This document shows positions 18,171 to 26,444 of a stretch of DNA of 64,000 bases, one piece after another; within the stretch, counting starts at the first letter, position 1, and every line of letters begins with the position of its first letter. The stretch comes from Streptomyces antimycoticus (GTDB lineage: Bacteria; Actinomycetota; Actinomycetes; Streptomycetales; Streptomycetaceae). Below the pieces are notes generated by a model that had not been told where the DNA came from, searched no databases, and saw nothing but the letters and a program-made list of their open reading frames with translations. Both the position numbers and the translations under genes were made by a program. The stretch spans positions 1,674,001-1,738,000 of the forward strand of contig NZ_BJHV01000001.1 of NCBI RefSeq assembly GCF_005405925.1, written 5' to 3'.

Positions 18171-18677
18171 TCAGTCGCGCAGCGCGTTGAAGCGCCCCTG
18201 GTGGTACAGGAGCGGACGGCCCGCCCCGGCCGCGGTGCCCGTGGTCACCTCGCCGATCACCACCCGGTGATCCCCGGCGGGTATACGGGCCACAACCCGG
18301 CACACCAGCCACGCCAGCACCCCGTCCAGCACCGGTACCCCCTCCGGTCCCGAGCGCCAGTCGGTGGCCGGTCCGAAGCGGTCGGCACCGCTGCGCGCGA
18401 AGGTCGCGGCCAGCTCCCGCTGGTGCTCGCCCAGGATGTGGACACCGACGTGCTCGGCCTCGGAGAGCACCGGCCAGCTCGAGGAGCCACTGCCCACGCC
18501 GAAGGAGAGCAGCGGCGGCTCGGCGGCGACGGAGGCGAGGGAGGTGGCGGTGAAGCCGACGGGGCGGGTGCCCTGGGCGGTGATCACGGCGACGCCGGAG
18601 GCGTGCCGGCGGAAGACGGAGCGGAAGAGGTCGGACGTCGCGAGCGAGGACGTGCCGAGGTCGTGCGTTGCCGTCAT
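18171..18677 (-). CDS. Flavin reductase domain protein
   Basis: 168 aa, the usual length for the HpaC/ActVB-type flavin reductases. FRRHASGVAVITAQG, GFTATSLASVAAEPPLLSF and the C-terminal GDHRVVIGEVTTG match the FMN-binding split-barrel fold. It reduces FMN or FAD with NAD(P)H and hands free reduced flavin to a monooxygenase, or acts as a general reductase. No partner monooxygenase is adjacent. A 26-codon Cys-containing ORF lies 58 bp upstream (18735-18815). Confidence 0.92.
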   Translation of the reverse strand: MTATHDLGTSSLATSDLFRSVFRRHASGVAVITAQGTRPVGFTATSLASVAAEPPLLSFGVGSGSSSWPVLSEAEHVGVHILGEHQRELAATFARSGADRFGPATDWRSGPEGVPVLDGVLAWLVCRVVARIPAGDHRVVIGEVTTGTAAGAGRPLLYHQGRFNALRD

Positions 18678-18734
18678 GGAGTTGTCCTTCTGCCGGAGGT
18701 ACGGGCGGGGGGGGCGGTGCTTGTCGTCGTTCGC

Positions 18735-18815
18735 TCACCCGCCCGGACACCGTGCGCCGGCGGTCCGCACCGAGTCCTCGTGCACACGTCCGCAGAGAAG
18801 GAGTCCAGGCCGCAT
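18735..18815 (-). CDS. Possible Cys-containing leader peptide
   Basis: A 26-codon ORF from ATG 18815 upstream of the flavin reductase gene. It contains RVHEDSVRTAGARC near its end, resembling the RRHVDLxRxAxAxC pattern of actinobacterial Cys leader peptides that sit before sulfur-metabolism genes. The ribosome site is weak (AGGCTGA). If real, ribosome stalling at Cys codons could control the flavin reductase. Chance occurrence is possible in this GC-rich DNA. Confidence 0.35.
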   Translation of the reverse strand: MRPGLLLCGRVHEDSVRTAGARCPGG

Positions 18816-18873
18816 GATGTTCAGCCTGGCCACGTCGGGTGCGGACCGTCAAGTGCGTCCGGGGCGCGGTGGC

Positions 18874-19200
18874 TCACACGGCATCACCCAGAGCGGCGAT
18901 GACATCCGCCCGGCGCGGCTGCCCGGAGGCCCGCCGCACGATCCGCCCGGCCCCGTCGAGCACCAGCACGGTGGGGGTACGGGCGATGCCCAGGGCCCTG
19001 ACGAGCTCCAGCCGCGACTCGGCGTCGATCTCGACGTGGGCCACCCCGTCCACCATCGCGGCCACCTCGGACAGCGTCCGCCTGGTGGCCCGGCAGGGCT
19101 GGCAGAAGGCGCTGGAGAACTGGAGCAGCGTCGCCCGCTCCCCCAGGTCCGCGCCCAGCTCGGCGGCGCCCAGCCGCCGGCCTCCGTCGCCGTCTCGCAC
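18874..19200 (-). CDS. Thioredoxin family protein
   Basis: 108 aa from GTG 19200, which is preceded by GGGAGGAGACAG; a longer frame to 19416 lacks such a site. Thioredoxin fold with active site SSAFCQPCRATR (Cys33 and Cys36, CQPC in place of the standard CGPC) and the cis-Pro segment GIARTPTVLVLD. There is no signal peptide, so it is cytoplasmic. It probably reduces disulphides. It is divergent from an acyltransferase gene. Confidence 0.9.
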   Translation of the reverse strand: MRDGDGGRRLGAAELGADLGERATLLQFSSAFCQPCRATRRTLSEVAAMVDGVAHVEIDAESRLELVRALGIARTPTVLVLDGAGRIVRRASGQPRRADVIAALGDAV

Positions 19201-19415
19201 CTGTCTCCTCCCGATCGGACCTCCCCCGTGCAGCGTCGCGGACGGCCCGGAGATTCCCCGGAGGTCCCTGACGTGATGAGGATCTCTTGGCCGGGCGGCG
19301 CCGTCCGGTAGCACATCGAGACGACATCGGGCACCATCTGCCAGAAGCCGGAAACCTACGGCCGCGTAACTTCCGCCGGGAGAACCCTCCCAGGGCATAC
19401 GACGAAGGGTCCTCA

Positions 19416-20147
19416 ATGGCAGAGCTCGTCTACCCGCCGGTGATCGGCATGGCCCGCACCATGTTCAAGGCGCTCGATCTGCGCTTCGACATCAAGGGCA
19501 CGGAGAACATCCCGCAGGCGGGCGGCGCGGTTCTGGTGAGCAACCACATCGGCTATCTCGACTTCGTCTTCTGCGGGCTGACCGCCCGTCCGGCGAAGCG
19601 GCTGGTGCGGTTCATGGCGAAGGAGTCGGTCTTCCGGCACAAGGTCTCCGGTCCGCTGATGCGCGCGATGAAGCACATTCCGGTGGACCGCGCGGCGGGC
19701 ATGGACGCGTACAAGCACGCCCTGAGGGCGCTGCGCTCCGGCGAGATCATCGGGGTCTTCCCGGAGGCGACGATCTCGCGGTCGTTCGCCCTCAAGAACT
19801 TCAAGTCGGGCGCGGCCCGGCTGGCGCAGGAGGCGGGCGTCCCGCTGCTGCCGATGGCGCTGTGGGGCACACAGCGGCTGTGGACCAAGGGCCAGAAGCG
19901 GGCGCTGGGCCGCCATCACTTCCCGATCACGGTGCGGGTCGGCGAGCCGATGGAGGCCGACCCGACCGAGCCCTCGGACACCCTGACCGAGCGGCTGCGC
20001 GGCCGGGTGCAGGAGCTGCTGGAGGCGGCGCAGCGGGCGTATCCGGTGCGGCCCAAGGGCCCGGACGACACCTGGTGGGTCCCGGCCCATCTGGGCGGCA
20101 CCGCTCCCACCCCGGCCGAGGCGCTGGCCCTGGACCGGGGCCGGTAA
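19416..20147 (+). CDS. 1-acyl-sn-glycerol-3-phosphate acyltransferase
   Basis: 243 aa from ATG 19416 (GAAGGG upstream). PlsC family: catalytic NHIGYLDFVF (HX4D), RFMAKESVF, and FPEATISRSF (the glycerol-phosphate binding FPEG-like motif, here FPEA). It transfers an acyl chain to lysophosphatidic acid or a related acceptor at the membrane. The C-terminus is extended by about 30 residues (DDTWWVPAHLGGTAPTPAEA), as in Streptomyces homologues. It converges with the PLP lyase gene after 48 bp. Confidence 0.93.
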   Translation: MAELVYPPVIGMARTMFKALDLRFDIKGTENIPQAGGAVLVSNHIGYLDFVFCGLTARPAKRLVRFMAKESVFRHKVSGPLMRAMKHIPVDRAAGMDAYKHALRALRSGEIIGVFPEATISRSFALKNFKSGAARLAQEAGVPLLPMALWGTQRLWTKGQKRALGRHHFPITVRVGEPMEADPTEPSDTLTERLRGRVQELLEAAQRAYPVRPKGPDDTWWVPAHLGGTAPTPAEALALDRGR

Positions 20148-20195
20148 CGAAACCCGCGCGGGCGGCGGCCCGCCCGTACCGCACCCGCGGAGGGC

Positions 20196-21257
20196 CTAGC
20201 GGCCCATCTCCTCCTTGACGGCGGTGATGAAGCCGTCCACGTCCTCCTCCGTGGTGTCGAAGGAGCACATCCAGCGCACATCGCCCGCGGCCTCGTCCCA
20301 GAAGTAGAAGCGGTAGCGCTTCTGGAGGCGCTCGCTCACCTCGTGCGGGAGGCGGGCGAAGACCGCGTTGGCCTGGACCGGGTGGAGGATCGTCACTCCG
20401 TCCACCGAGCGCACGCCGTCGGCCAGCCGCTGGGCCATGGTGTTGGCGTGGCGGGCGTTGCGCAGCCACAGATCGCGGGCGAGCAGGGCCTCCAGCTGGA
20501 CGGAGATGAACCGCATCTTGGACGCGAGCTGCATGGACAGCTTGCGCAGATGCTTCATGGCGCCCGCCGCGTCCGGGTCGAGGACGACGACGGCCTCGCC
20601 GAAGAGCATCCCGTTCTTGGTGCCGCCGAAGGACAGGATGTCGACGCCCGCCGCGTTGGTGAACGAGCGCATCGGCACGTCCAGGGACGCGGCCGCGTTG
20701 GCTATCCGGGCGCCGTCGAGGTGGACCTTCATCCCGCGCTCGTGGGCGTGATCACAGATGGCCCGGATCTCGTCCACCGTGTAGACGGTGCCGAGCTCGG
20801 TGTTCTGGGCGATCGAGACGACCTGCGGCATCGCCCGGTGCTCGTCCTCCCAGCCCCATGCCTGGCGGTCGATGAGCTCGGGGGTGAGCTTGCCGTCCTC
20901 GGTGGGGACGGTGAGCAGCTTCAGCCCTCCGACGCGCTCGGGCGCCCCGCACTCGTCGACGTTGATATGGGCCGTCTCGGCACAGATGACCGCGCCCCAT
21001 CGGTCGGTGAGCGCCTGCAGCGCGACGACATTGGCGCCGGTCCCGTTGAAGACCGGGAACGCCTGTGCGTGCGGGCCGAAGTGGCTGCGCATGACGAACT
21101 GCAGATGCGCGGTGTAGTCGTCCTCGCCGTAGGAGACCTGATGGCCTCCGTTGGCGAGCGCGAGCGCGGCGAGGATCTCCGGGTGGGCGCCGGCGTAGTT
21201 GTCGCTGGCGAAGCCGCTCACCTCGGGGTCGTGGTGGCGACGGGCGTCGGTCCTCAC
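20196..21257 (-). CDS. Beta-eliminating lyase / low-specificity threonine aldolase-like PLP enzyme
   Basis: 353 aa from GTG 21257, whose GTGA overlaps the stop codon of the preceding SDR gene. PLP fold type I: FPVFNGTGANVVALQAL, the LDGARIANA motif (Asp that contacts the PLP pyridine) and SFGGTKNGMLFGEAVV with the PLP Lys in GGTKN. Members split L-threonine or allo-threonine to glycine and acetaldehyde, or act on other beta-hydroxy amino acids. It is the third gene of a tightly coupled operon with DUF6421 and SDR genes, so its real substrate may be special to that set. Confidence 0.9.
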   Translation of the reverse strand: MRTDARRHHDPEVSGFASDNYAGAHPEILAALALANGGHQVSYGEDDYTAHLQFVMRSHFGPHAQAFPVFNGTGANVVALQALTDRWGAVICAETAHINVDECGAPERVGGLKLLTVPTEDGKLTPELIDRQAWGWEDEHRAMPQVVSIAQNTELGTVYTVDEIRAICDHAHERGMKVHLDGARIANAAASLDVPMRSFTNAAGVDILSFGGTKNGMLFGEAVVVLDPDAAGAMKHLRKLSMQLASKMRFISVQLEALLARDLWLRNARHANTMAQRLADGVRSVDGVTILHPVQANAVFARLPHEVSERLQKRYRFYFWDEAAGDVRWMCSFDTTEEDVDGFITAVKEEMGR

Positions 21258-22093
21258 GGCTTGGGGGTCAGCCACAGGCGGGTTCCGTTCACTTCCTGGG
21301 CGGGCTGGTCCCAGAGTCCGGTGATGGCCTCGGCCAGCTCCTTGACGTCCGTGAAGCCCGCGAACTTCGCGTTGGGGCGCTCCGCCCGCATGGCGTCGTG
21401 CACCAGCGCCTTGACCACCAGGATGGCAGCGGCCGCCGAGGGGTCGCCCTCGCCCCCCAATTTGCGGAAGGAGTCGGCGAGCGCGAGCGTCCATGCCTCG
21501 GCGGCGGCCTTGGCGGCGGCGTACGCGGCGTTGCCCGCGGTGGGCCGGGCCGCGCCCCCCGCGCTGATCAGTACAAAGCGGCCCTTGCCGCTGCGCAGCA
21601 GGGCGTCGTGGAAGGCCAGGGAGGTGTGCTGGGCGGTCCGGATCAGCAGATTGTGCAGCATGTCCCAGTCGGCGAGCGGGGCGTCGGCGAAGGTCTTGCT
21701 GCCGCGCCAGCCGCCGACCAGGTGGATCAGCCCGTCGACCCGGCCGAACTCCTTCTCGGTGCGGTCGGCCCAGGCGCGGGCGGCGTCGAGGTCGAGCAGG
21801 TCGACCGTCTCGCCGGTGACGCTGGCGCCGCCGTGGGCGTAGCGCGCCGCGTCCACGGCCTCGGCCAGCCGCGCCGGGTCGGAGTCGCAGGCGACGACGG
21901 TGGCACCGGCCTCGGCCAGGCGGAGCAGCGTGGCCCGGCCCGCGGGGCCGGCCGCGCCGGCCACCGCCACCACCGCACCGTCCAGCGGCCGCTCGCCCGG
22001 TTCGTTCGGGCTGGGGCTCGACGTCGGTGTGGTCATGCTCGCTGCCTCCTCGTCCTTCCCCGTACGGCGGCTGTCCGCCGTCGCGGGGCTCAT
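21254..22093 (-). CDS. SDR family oxidoreductase
   Basis: 279 aa. The Rossmann start is altered: AVVAVAGAAGPAGRATLLRL has Gly-Ala-Ala-Gly-Pro-Ala-Gly instead of the classic TGxxxGxG. A Ser/Tyr/Lys-type catalytic set is suggested by LISAGGAARPTAGNAAYAAA followed by KAAAE. It should be an NAD(P)-dependent dehydrogenase or reductase of unknown substrate. The ATG at 22093 overlaps the upstream stop codon (ATGA); a second ATG at 22036 with GAGGAGG upstream is also possible. Both ends overlap its neighbours by 4 bp, so translation is coupled. Confidence 0.9.
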   Translation of the reverse strand: MSPATADSRRTGKDEEAASMTTPTSSPSPNEPGERPLDGAVVAVAGAAGPAGRATLLRLAEAGATVVACDSDPARLAEAVDAARYAHGGASVTGETVDLLDLDAARAWADRTEKEFGRVDGLIHLVGGWRGSKTFADAPLADWDMLHNLLIRTAQHTSLAFHDALLRSGKGRFVLISAGGAARPTAGNAAYAAAKAAAEAWTLALADSFRKLGGEGDPSAAAAILVVKALVHDAMRAERPNAKFAGFTDVKELAEAITGLWDQPAQEVNGTRLWLTPKP

Positions 22094-23487
22094 GCCGCCG
22101 CCGGTAGGTCGCTGCCGGCCGTGATCCCCTTGGTGGAGGCGACCACGTCACGCAGCTTCTTCGCGAGCGCCTCGTAGAACATGCTCAGCGGAAACTCGTC
22201 GGGGAGCACGTCGTCGACGAGCTTGCGCGGCGGCTGGGTCAGGTCCAGGGCTTCCGGGCCCTTGGCCCAGACCGAGCCGGGGTGAGGTGCGAGATACGTC
22301 GACACCAGCTCGTACGCCTTGAACCAGTGGACCAGTTTGGGGCGGTCGATGCCGTCGCGGTAGAGCTTCTCGATCTCGCCGCACAGCTGGTTGGTGACCT
22401 GCGAGGCGCGGGACCAGTCGATATGCAGGGTGTTGTCCGTCCAGCGTACGACGTCGTGCTGGTGGAGGTAGGCGAAGAGCAACTGGCCGCCGAGCCCGTC
22501 GTAGTTGCGGACCCGCGCGCCGGTGACGGGGAACCGGAACATCCGGTCGAAGATCACGGCGTACTGGACGTCACGGCCCTGGGCGACGCCCTCGGCCTCC
22601 AGCTTCACGGCCTCCTTGAAGGCCGTGAGGTCGCAGCGCAGCTCCTCCAGTCCGTACATCCAGAACGGCTGCCGCTGCTTGATCATGAAGGGGTCGAACG
22701 GCAGGTCGCCATGGCTGTGGGTGCGGTCGTGGACCATGTCCCACAGGGCGAACGCCTCCTGGCAGCGGCGCTGGTCGGCGAGCATGTCCCCGATGTCCTC
22801 GGGGAGTTCGAGCCCCAGAGCCTGGACCGCGGCATCGCTGACCCGGCGGAAGCGGGCCGCCTCGCGGTCACAGAAGATGCCGCCCCAGGTGAACCGCTCG
22901 GGGGCCTCGCGGACGGCGATGGTCTCCGGGAAGAGCACCGCGGAGTTGGTGTCGTAGCCGGAGGTGAAGTCCTCGAAGGCCAGGCCGCAGTAGAGCGGGT
23001 TGTCATAGCGGGTGCGCTCCAGCTCGGCCAGCCAGTCCGGCCAGACCATGCGCAGCACCACGGCTTCCAGATTGCGGTCCGGATTGCCGTTCTGCGTGTA
23101 CATGGGAAAGACCACCAGGTGCTGGAGGCCGTCGGCGCGCGTGCGGGCGGGCTGGAAGGCGAGCAGCGAGTCGAGGAAGTCGGGGACGCCGAAGCCGCCC
23201 TCGGCCCAGCGGCGCAGATCCGCGACAACCGCCCGGTGGTAGTCGGCGTCGTGCGGCAGCAGCGGGGCGAGCTCCTCGATGGCCTCGATCACCCGGGCGA
23301 TGGTCGCCGCGGCGGTCTCGCGGGTGGGTGCGCCCGCGGCGTCGAAGTCGATGGAGCCGTCCTTGGACTGCCACGGGCGAAACGTTTCGACGGCGTCTTT
23401 GAGGGTCGGCCAGGCCGGATGTTCGACCACACGCTCTGCAGGCAGAACGCCACCTTCAGCTATCGGGGACGAAAGAATTTCCGTCAT
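22090..23487 (-). CDS. DUF6421 family protein
   Basis: 465 aa from ATG 23487, preceded by GAAGGAGTGGTC. It matches the actinobacterial DUF6421 family in length and in runs such as FPMYTQNGNPDRNLEAVVLR and WDMVHDRTHSHGDLPFDPFM. The clusters HDRTHSHGD and several conserved Asp/Glu suggest a metal- or substrate-binding pocket, but the function is not known. It is the first gene of a three-gene operon with 4-bp overlaps (DUF6421, SDR, PLP lyase), implying one pathway acting on an amino- or hydroxy-acid-like compound (inference). Confidence 0.9.
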   Translation of the reverse strand: MTEILSSPIAEGGVLPAERVVEHPAWPTLKDAVETFRPWQSKDGSIDFDAAGAPTRETAAATIARVIEAIEELAPLLPHDADYHRAVVADLRRWAEGGFGVPDFLDSLLAFQPARTRADGLQHLVVFPMYTQNGNPDRNLEAVVLRMVWPDWLAELERTRYDNPLYCGLAFEDFTSGYDTNSAVLFPETIAVREAPERFTWGGIFCDREAARFRRVSDAAVQALGLELPEDIGDMLADQRRCQEAFALWDMVHDRTHSHGDLPFDPFMIKQRQPFWMYGLEELRCDLTAFKEAVKLEAEGVAQGRDVQYAVIFDRMFRFPVTGARVRNYDGLGGQLLFAYLHQHDVVRWTDNTLHIDWSRASQVTNQLCGEIEKLYRDGIDRPKLVHWFKAYELVSTYLAPHPGSVWAKGPEALDLTQPPRKLVDDVLPDEFPLSMFYEALAKKLRDVVASTKGITAGSDLPAAA

Positions 23488-23797
23488 GACCACTCCTTCA
23501 CCGGAGAAACTTGCGTACAGCCACCGTATCCATCGCACACCCCCTCGCTCAAGCGACGGTACGGGAAATCATCCTGCGCCACACCCGCACCACCGCAGTT
23601 TTTCCTGCCCCCATCGGCTCGGCTCATGCCACGGCCCCGCTTGAGCAGTCCTGCCATGAGCGGCCGGTATGGTGTGCGCCGGTCCGGCGGCCCGCCCGCC
23701 GAGAGCCGACGAATCTGCCTCCCCACTGCCTTCCCCCCGACCCGACGAAGACGACCCGACGAAGGCCGTCAAGGGCCGTCAGAAGAGCGAGACAGCG
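23488..23797. promoter_or_regulatory. Divergent intergenic region
   Basis: 310 bp between the DUF6421 operon and the glycerophosphodiesterase gene. The part 23490-23600 is lower in GC than its flanks and should hold the promoters. No palindrome of note was seen, and no coding frame with a ribosome site. Confidence 0.4.
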
Positions 23798-24481
23798 TTG
23801 ACTTTTCTCACCATCGGACACCGCGGAGTGATGGGCGTCGAGCCGGAGAACACCCTCCGATCCTTTGTCCGCGCCGAGCACGAGGGCATGGACGTCATCG
23901 AACTGGACCTGCACCTCAGCAAGGACGGCGCGCTCGTGGTGATGCACGACGCGGACGTCGACCGCACCACCGACGGCAAGGGCCCGATCAGCGACTTCAC
24001 CCTCGCGGAGCTGCGTGAGCTGGACGCCGGGGAGGGTGAGCGGATCCCGGTCTTCGAGGAGGTCGTGGACGCCGTCAAGGCGCCGCTCCAGGCCGAGATC
24101 AAGGACACGGCGGCCGCCCGGGCGCTGGCGGAGGTGCTGACCGGCCGCGATCTGCTGGACCGGGTGGACGTCCTGTCCTTCCACGACGAGGCGCTCGCCG
24201 AGATCCGCGGCCTGCTCCCGACCGCCCGCACCGCCCTCGTGGCCAGCCGCTTCGGCCTCGATGTGATCGACCGGGCGCACGCCGTCGACGCCGGGATGCT
24301 GGTGCTCAACATCCGCAGGGTGACCCTGGAACTGGTGGAGCGGGCGCACGCCGCCGACCTCAGGGTGATCGGCTGGACCGTGAACACCCCCGACCATCTG
24401 AAGCTGGTCCGCGGCCTCCGCCTGGACGGCGCCACCACCGACTTCCCGGAGATCCGGCGGGCGGCGCGCTTCACGGCGTGA
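23798..24481 (+). CDS. Glycerophosphodiester phosphodiesterase
   Basis: 227 aa from TTG 23798 (reading Leu-Thr-Phe-Leu-Thr-Ile). GDPD TIM barrel: GHRGVMGVEPENTLRSF holds the first catalytic His, EGMDVIELDLHLSKDG the metal-binding Glu/Asp and VVMHDADVDRTTDG the second catalytic His. It hydrolyses glycerophosphodiesters from lipid turnover to glycerol-3-phosphate and an alcohol. There is no signal peptide, so it is cytoplasmic. The TTG start is chosen because family members begin just before TIGHRG; the upstream frame is low-complexity and looks non-coding. Confidence 0.92.
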   Translation: MTFLTIGHRGVMGVEPENTLRSFVRAEHEGMDVIELDLHLSKDGALVVMHDADVDRTTDGKGPISDFTLAELRELDAGEGERIPVFEEVVDAVKAPLQAEIKDTAAARALAEVLTGRDLLDRVDVLSFHDEALAEIRGLLPTARTALVASRFGLDVIDRAHAVDAGMLVLNIRRVTLELVERAHAADLRVIGWTVNTPDHLKLVRGLRLDGATTDFPEIRRAARFTA

Positions 24482-24523
24482 CGCCCTCGCGGGCCACCAT
24501 GACCCGTACGGCGTAAGCGGCGC

Positions 24524-25084
24524 TCAGTCGAGGGGCTTGACCAGCAGCTCGAACTCGAGGTCGGCACGGCGCGGCACGCCGACCCGCTCATCGCCGTACG
24601 GGAACGGGGACCGCTCGCCGGTACGGGCGTAGCCGCGCCGCTCGTACCAGGCGATCAGCTCCTCACGGGCGGTGATCACCGTCATATGCATCTCCGTCGC
24701 ACCCCACTCCGCCCGCGCGAACCGCTCGGCCTCGGCGAGGATCGCCTTGCCCAGGCCCCCGCCCTGCAGCGTGGGCCGGACCGCGAACATGCCGAAGTAC
24801 GCGAGGTCGCCGCGATGCTCGAGCTGGCAGCAGGCGATCAGCTCACCGTCCCGCTCGACGATCATCATGCGGCTGTTCTCGTCCCGCACCACGGCCGCGA
24901 CGCCCTCCGGGTCGGTGCGCCGCCCGGCCAGGAGATCCGCCTCGGTGGTCCATCCGGCGCGGCTGGCGTCCCCGCGATAGGCCGACTCGATCAGGGGCAC
25001 CAGCGCCTCCACATCCGCCTCGGTGGCCGGACGGAAGGCGAGCGGGGAGGCGGTGGCTCGTACGGTGGCGTCCGCGGTGTCCAT
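24524..25084 (-). CDS. GNAT family N-acetyltransferase
   Basis: 186 aa from ATG 25084. The GNAT core is clear: FRPATEADVEALVPLIESAY start, YFGMFAVRPTLQGGGLGKAI with the acetyl-CoA loop (QGGGLG), and AWYERRGYARTG at the end of the domain. It acetylates an amine with acetyl-CoA; the substrate is unknown. It converges with the glycerophosphodiesterase gene and is divergent from a VOC gene. Confidence 0.92.
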   Translation of the reverse strand: MDTADATVRATASPLAFRPATEADVEALVPLIESAYRGDASRAGWTTEADLLAGRRTDPEGVAAVVRDENSRMMIVERDGELIACCQLEHRGDLAYFGMFAVRPTLQGGGLGKAILAEAERFARAEWGATEMHMTVITAREELIAWYERRGYARTGERSPFPYGDERVGVPRRADLEFELLVKPLD

Positions 25085-25192
25085 GGCGTCGGAAGGGTCC
25101 CTTCGGGGGCGGGGGTGGGGAGCGATCGGCGGTGGTGGCGGCAAAGTGACCTTAACCTGCCCCAAGCGGGTCGGGTTGCGTAAGGTCGCGGC

Positions 25193-25585
25193 ATGGTTCA
25201 CGTACTGAGCAGTCGCATTCTGCTGCGGCCGACGGACCCCGAGCGCTCCCGGGCGTTCTACGGCGAGGCGCTGGGTCTGGCGGTCTTCCGGGAGTTCGGG
25301 ACGGGCCCCGAGCGGGGCACGGTCTACTTCCTCGGCGGGGGCTTCCTGGAGGTCTCCGGCCGCTCCGACACCCCGCCCGCCCCGGGCCTCCAGCTGTGGC
25401 TCCAGGTCGCGGACGCGGCGGCGGCGCACAAGGAGCTCAGCGCGCAGGGGGTCGAGGTGCTGCGCCCGCCGAAGAAGGAGCCGTGGGGGCTGGTGGAGAT
25501 GTGGATCGCGGATCCGGACGGACTCAAAATCGTTATCGTCGAGGTGCCAGAGGATCATCCGATTCGCTACCGGCCAGGGATCTAG
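25193..25585 (+). CDS. VOC (glyoxalase-fold) protein
   Basis: 130 aa. One full VOC unit: SSRILLRPTDPERSRAFYGE, GGGFLEVSG, and MWIADPDGLKIVIVEVPEDH with the C-terminal metal-type residues. The fold is used by glyoxalase I, dioxygenases and resistance proteins; no specific activity can be assigned. The last 20 codons (25525-25585) are unusually A+T-rich for this DNA (AAA ATC GTT, CCA, ATT). A second copy of the tail follows the stop codon in the same frame, suggesting the original 3' end was displaced. Confidence 0.9.
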   Translation: MVHVLSSRILLRPTDPERSRAFYGEALGLAVFREFGTGPERGTVYFLGGGFLEVSGRSDTPPAPGLQLWLQVADAAAAHKELSAQGVEVLRPPKKEPWGLVEMWIADPDGLKIVIVEVPEDHPIRYRPGI

Positions 25586-25663
25586 CAGCGGATCGCGGAT
25601 CCGGACGGCGTGCGGATCGCGGTGGAGGTCCCCGAGGACCATCCGATGCGGTACCGGCCCTGA
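25503..25663 (+). repeat. Duplicated 3' end of the VOC gene
   Basis: The 19-bp word GGATCGCGGATCCGGACGG occurs at 25503-25521 and 25590-25608, 87 bp (29 codons) apart. Downstream of the stop codon at 25583-25585, and in the same frame, the DNA reads RIADPDGVRIAVEVPEDHPM then RYRP and a stop, parallel to the VOC tail. The downstream copy has normal high-GC codons; the upstream copy does not. Confidence 0.88.
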
Positions 25664-25809
25664 CGACCTTCCTGACCCCTTCCTAAGGCCTTTACGCACA
25701 TGCCCGACGGCGGCCGGGCGCCCTGCCGCCCCGGCGCCCTCCGTCCGCCCGCCTGCCCCGGCTCGCGGTGGCCAGGGGTGGTGGGGCGGACGGCGGGCGG
25801 TACCGGGCG

Positions 25810-26229
25810 TCAGCCGGGCTGGCTGTTCTCCTTGTGCTCGCCCCAGCCGTGCCAGCGGTCGATCTCGATCCAGGCGCTGACCCGGCGGCGGTCCCGCTGC
25901 GGGTAGTCCTTGCCGAGGTACTGCCGGGACAGCCGGTCGATTCCGGACAGGTCCTCGTCGTCCTGGAGCTCGACGACCCGGCCGATGAGGCTGATGTGGT
26001 TGTACCAGTTCGCCTCGTCGAGCACGGTGAGCGTGACCCTGGGGTCGTTGCGGATGTGGGTGAGCCGCTTGCGGCCCTCGTCCATGTTGACCAGGATCCG
26101 GCCGTTGTCCCAGAGGTACCAGGTGGCCGTGGAGACCGGCTGGCCGTCGGACCGGATCGTCGCGATCACGGCCGGGTTGGGCTTCTCGAGCATGGCGACC
26201 GCGGCCTCGGGAAGCGGTGGATTCGACAC
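25810..26229 (-). CDS. PPOX-class F420-dependent oxidoreductase
   Basis: 139 aa. Split-barrel flavin/deazaflavin-binding family: AVIATIRSDGQPVSTATWYL and RVTLTVLDEANWYNHISLIG match F420-type members (TIGR03618-like). It probably uses the cofactor F420 in the cytoplasm; the substrate is unknown. Start ATG 26229 follows GAGGAGGAGAGC. It is preceded by about 215 bp without a gene and divergent from the DUF5134 gene. Confidence 0.9.
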   Translation of the reverse strand: MSNPPLPEAAVAMLEKPNPAVIATIRSDGQPVSTATWYLWDNGRILVNMDEGRKRLTHIRNDPRVTLTVLDEANWYNHISLIGRVVELQDDEDLSGIDRLSRQYLGKDYPQRDRRRVSAWIEIDRWHGWGEHKENSQPG

Positions 26230-26444
26230 GGGCTCTCCTCCTCGTAGAACGGCTGTTCACGTCCCGTGGTGCGGCGGGGGCCTGCATGATCCACGGGCCG
26301 CATCTCTCACGGTGCCATACCGCGCCTCGCGCCCCTCACCACTCCGCACGCCTCGCGCTCCCCCGCTGCGCTAATGCGCTCCCGTGTATGGCGCCGCGGC
26401 AGGGGATGTCTCCTGGTATTACGTCCCCCTTCGGGAGGTGTGCC

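Noticed and set aside
18070..18852. A 260-codon leftward frame over the flavin reductase
   Set aside because: Arg/Pro-rich composition typical of a shadow frame; the flavin reductase in the neighbouring frame is clearly the gene.
24524..26287. A single long leftward frame spanning the GNAT, VOC and PPOX region
   Set aside because: It is an open frame caused by high GC; the GNAT gene has its own start at 25084, and the upstream part is antisense to the VOC gene and overlaps PPOX in another frame.
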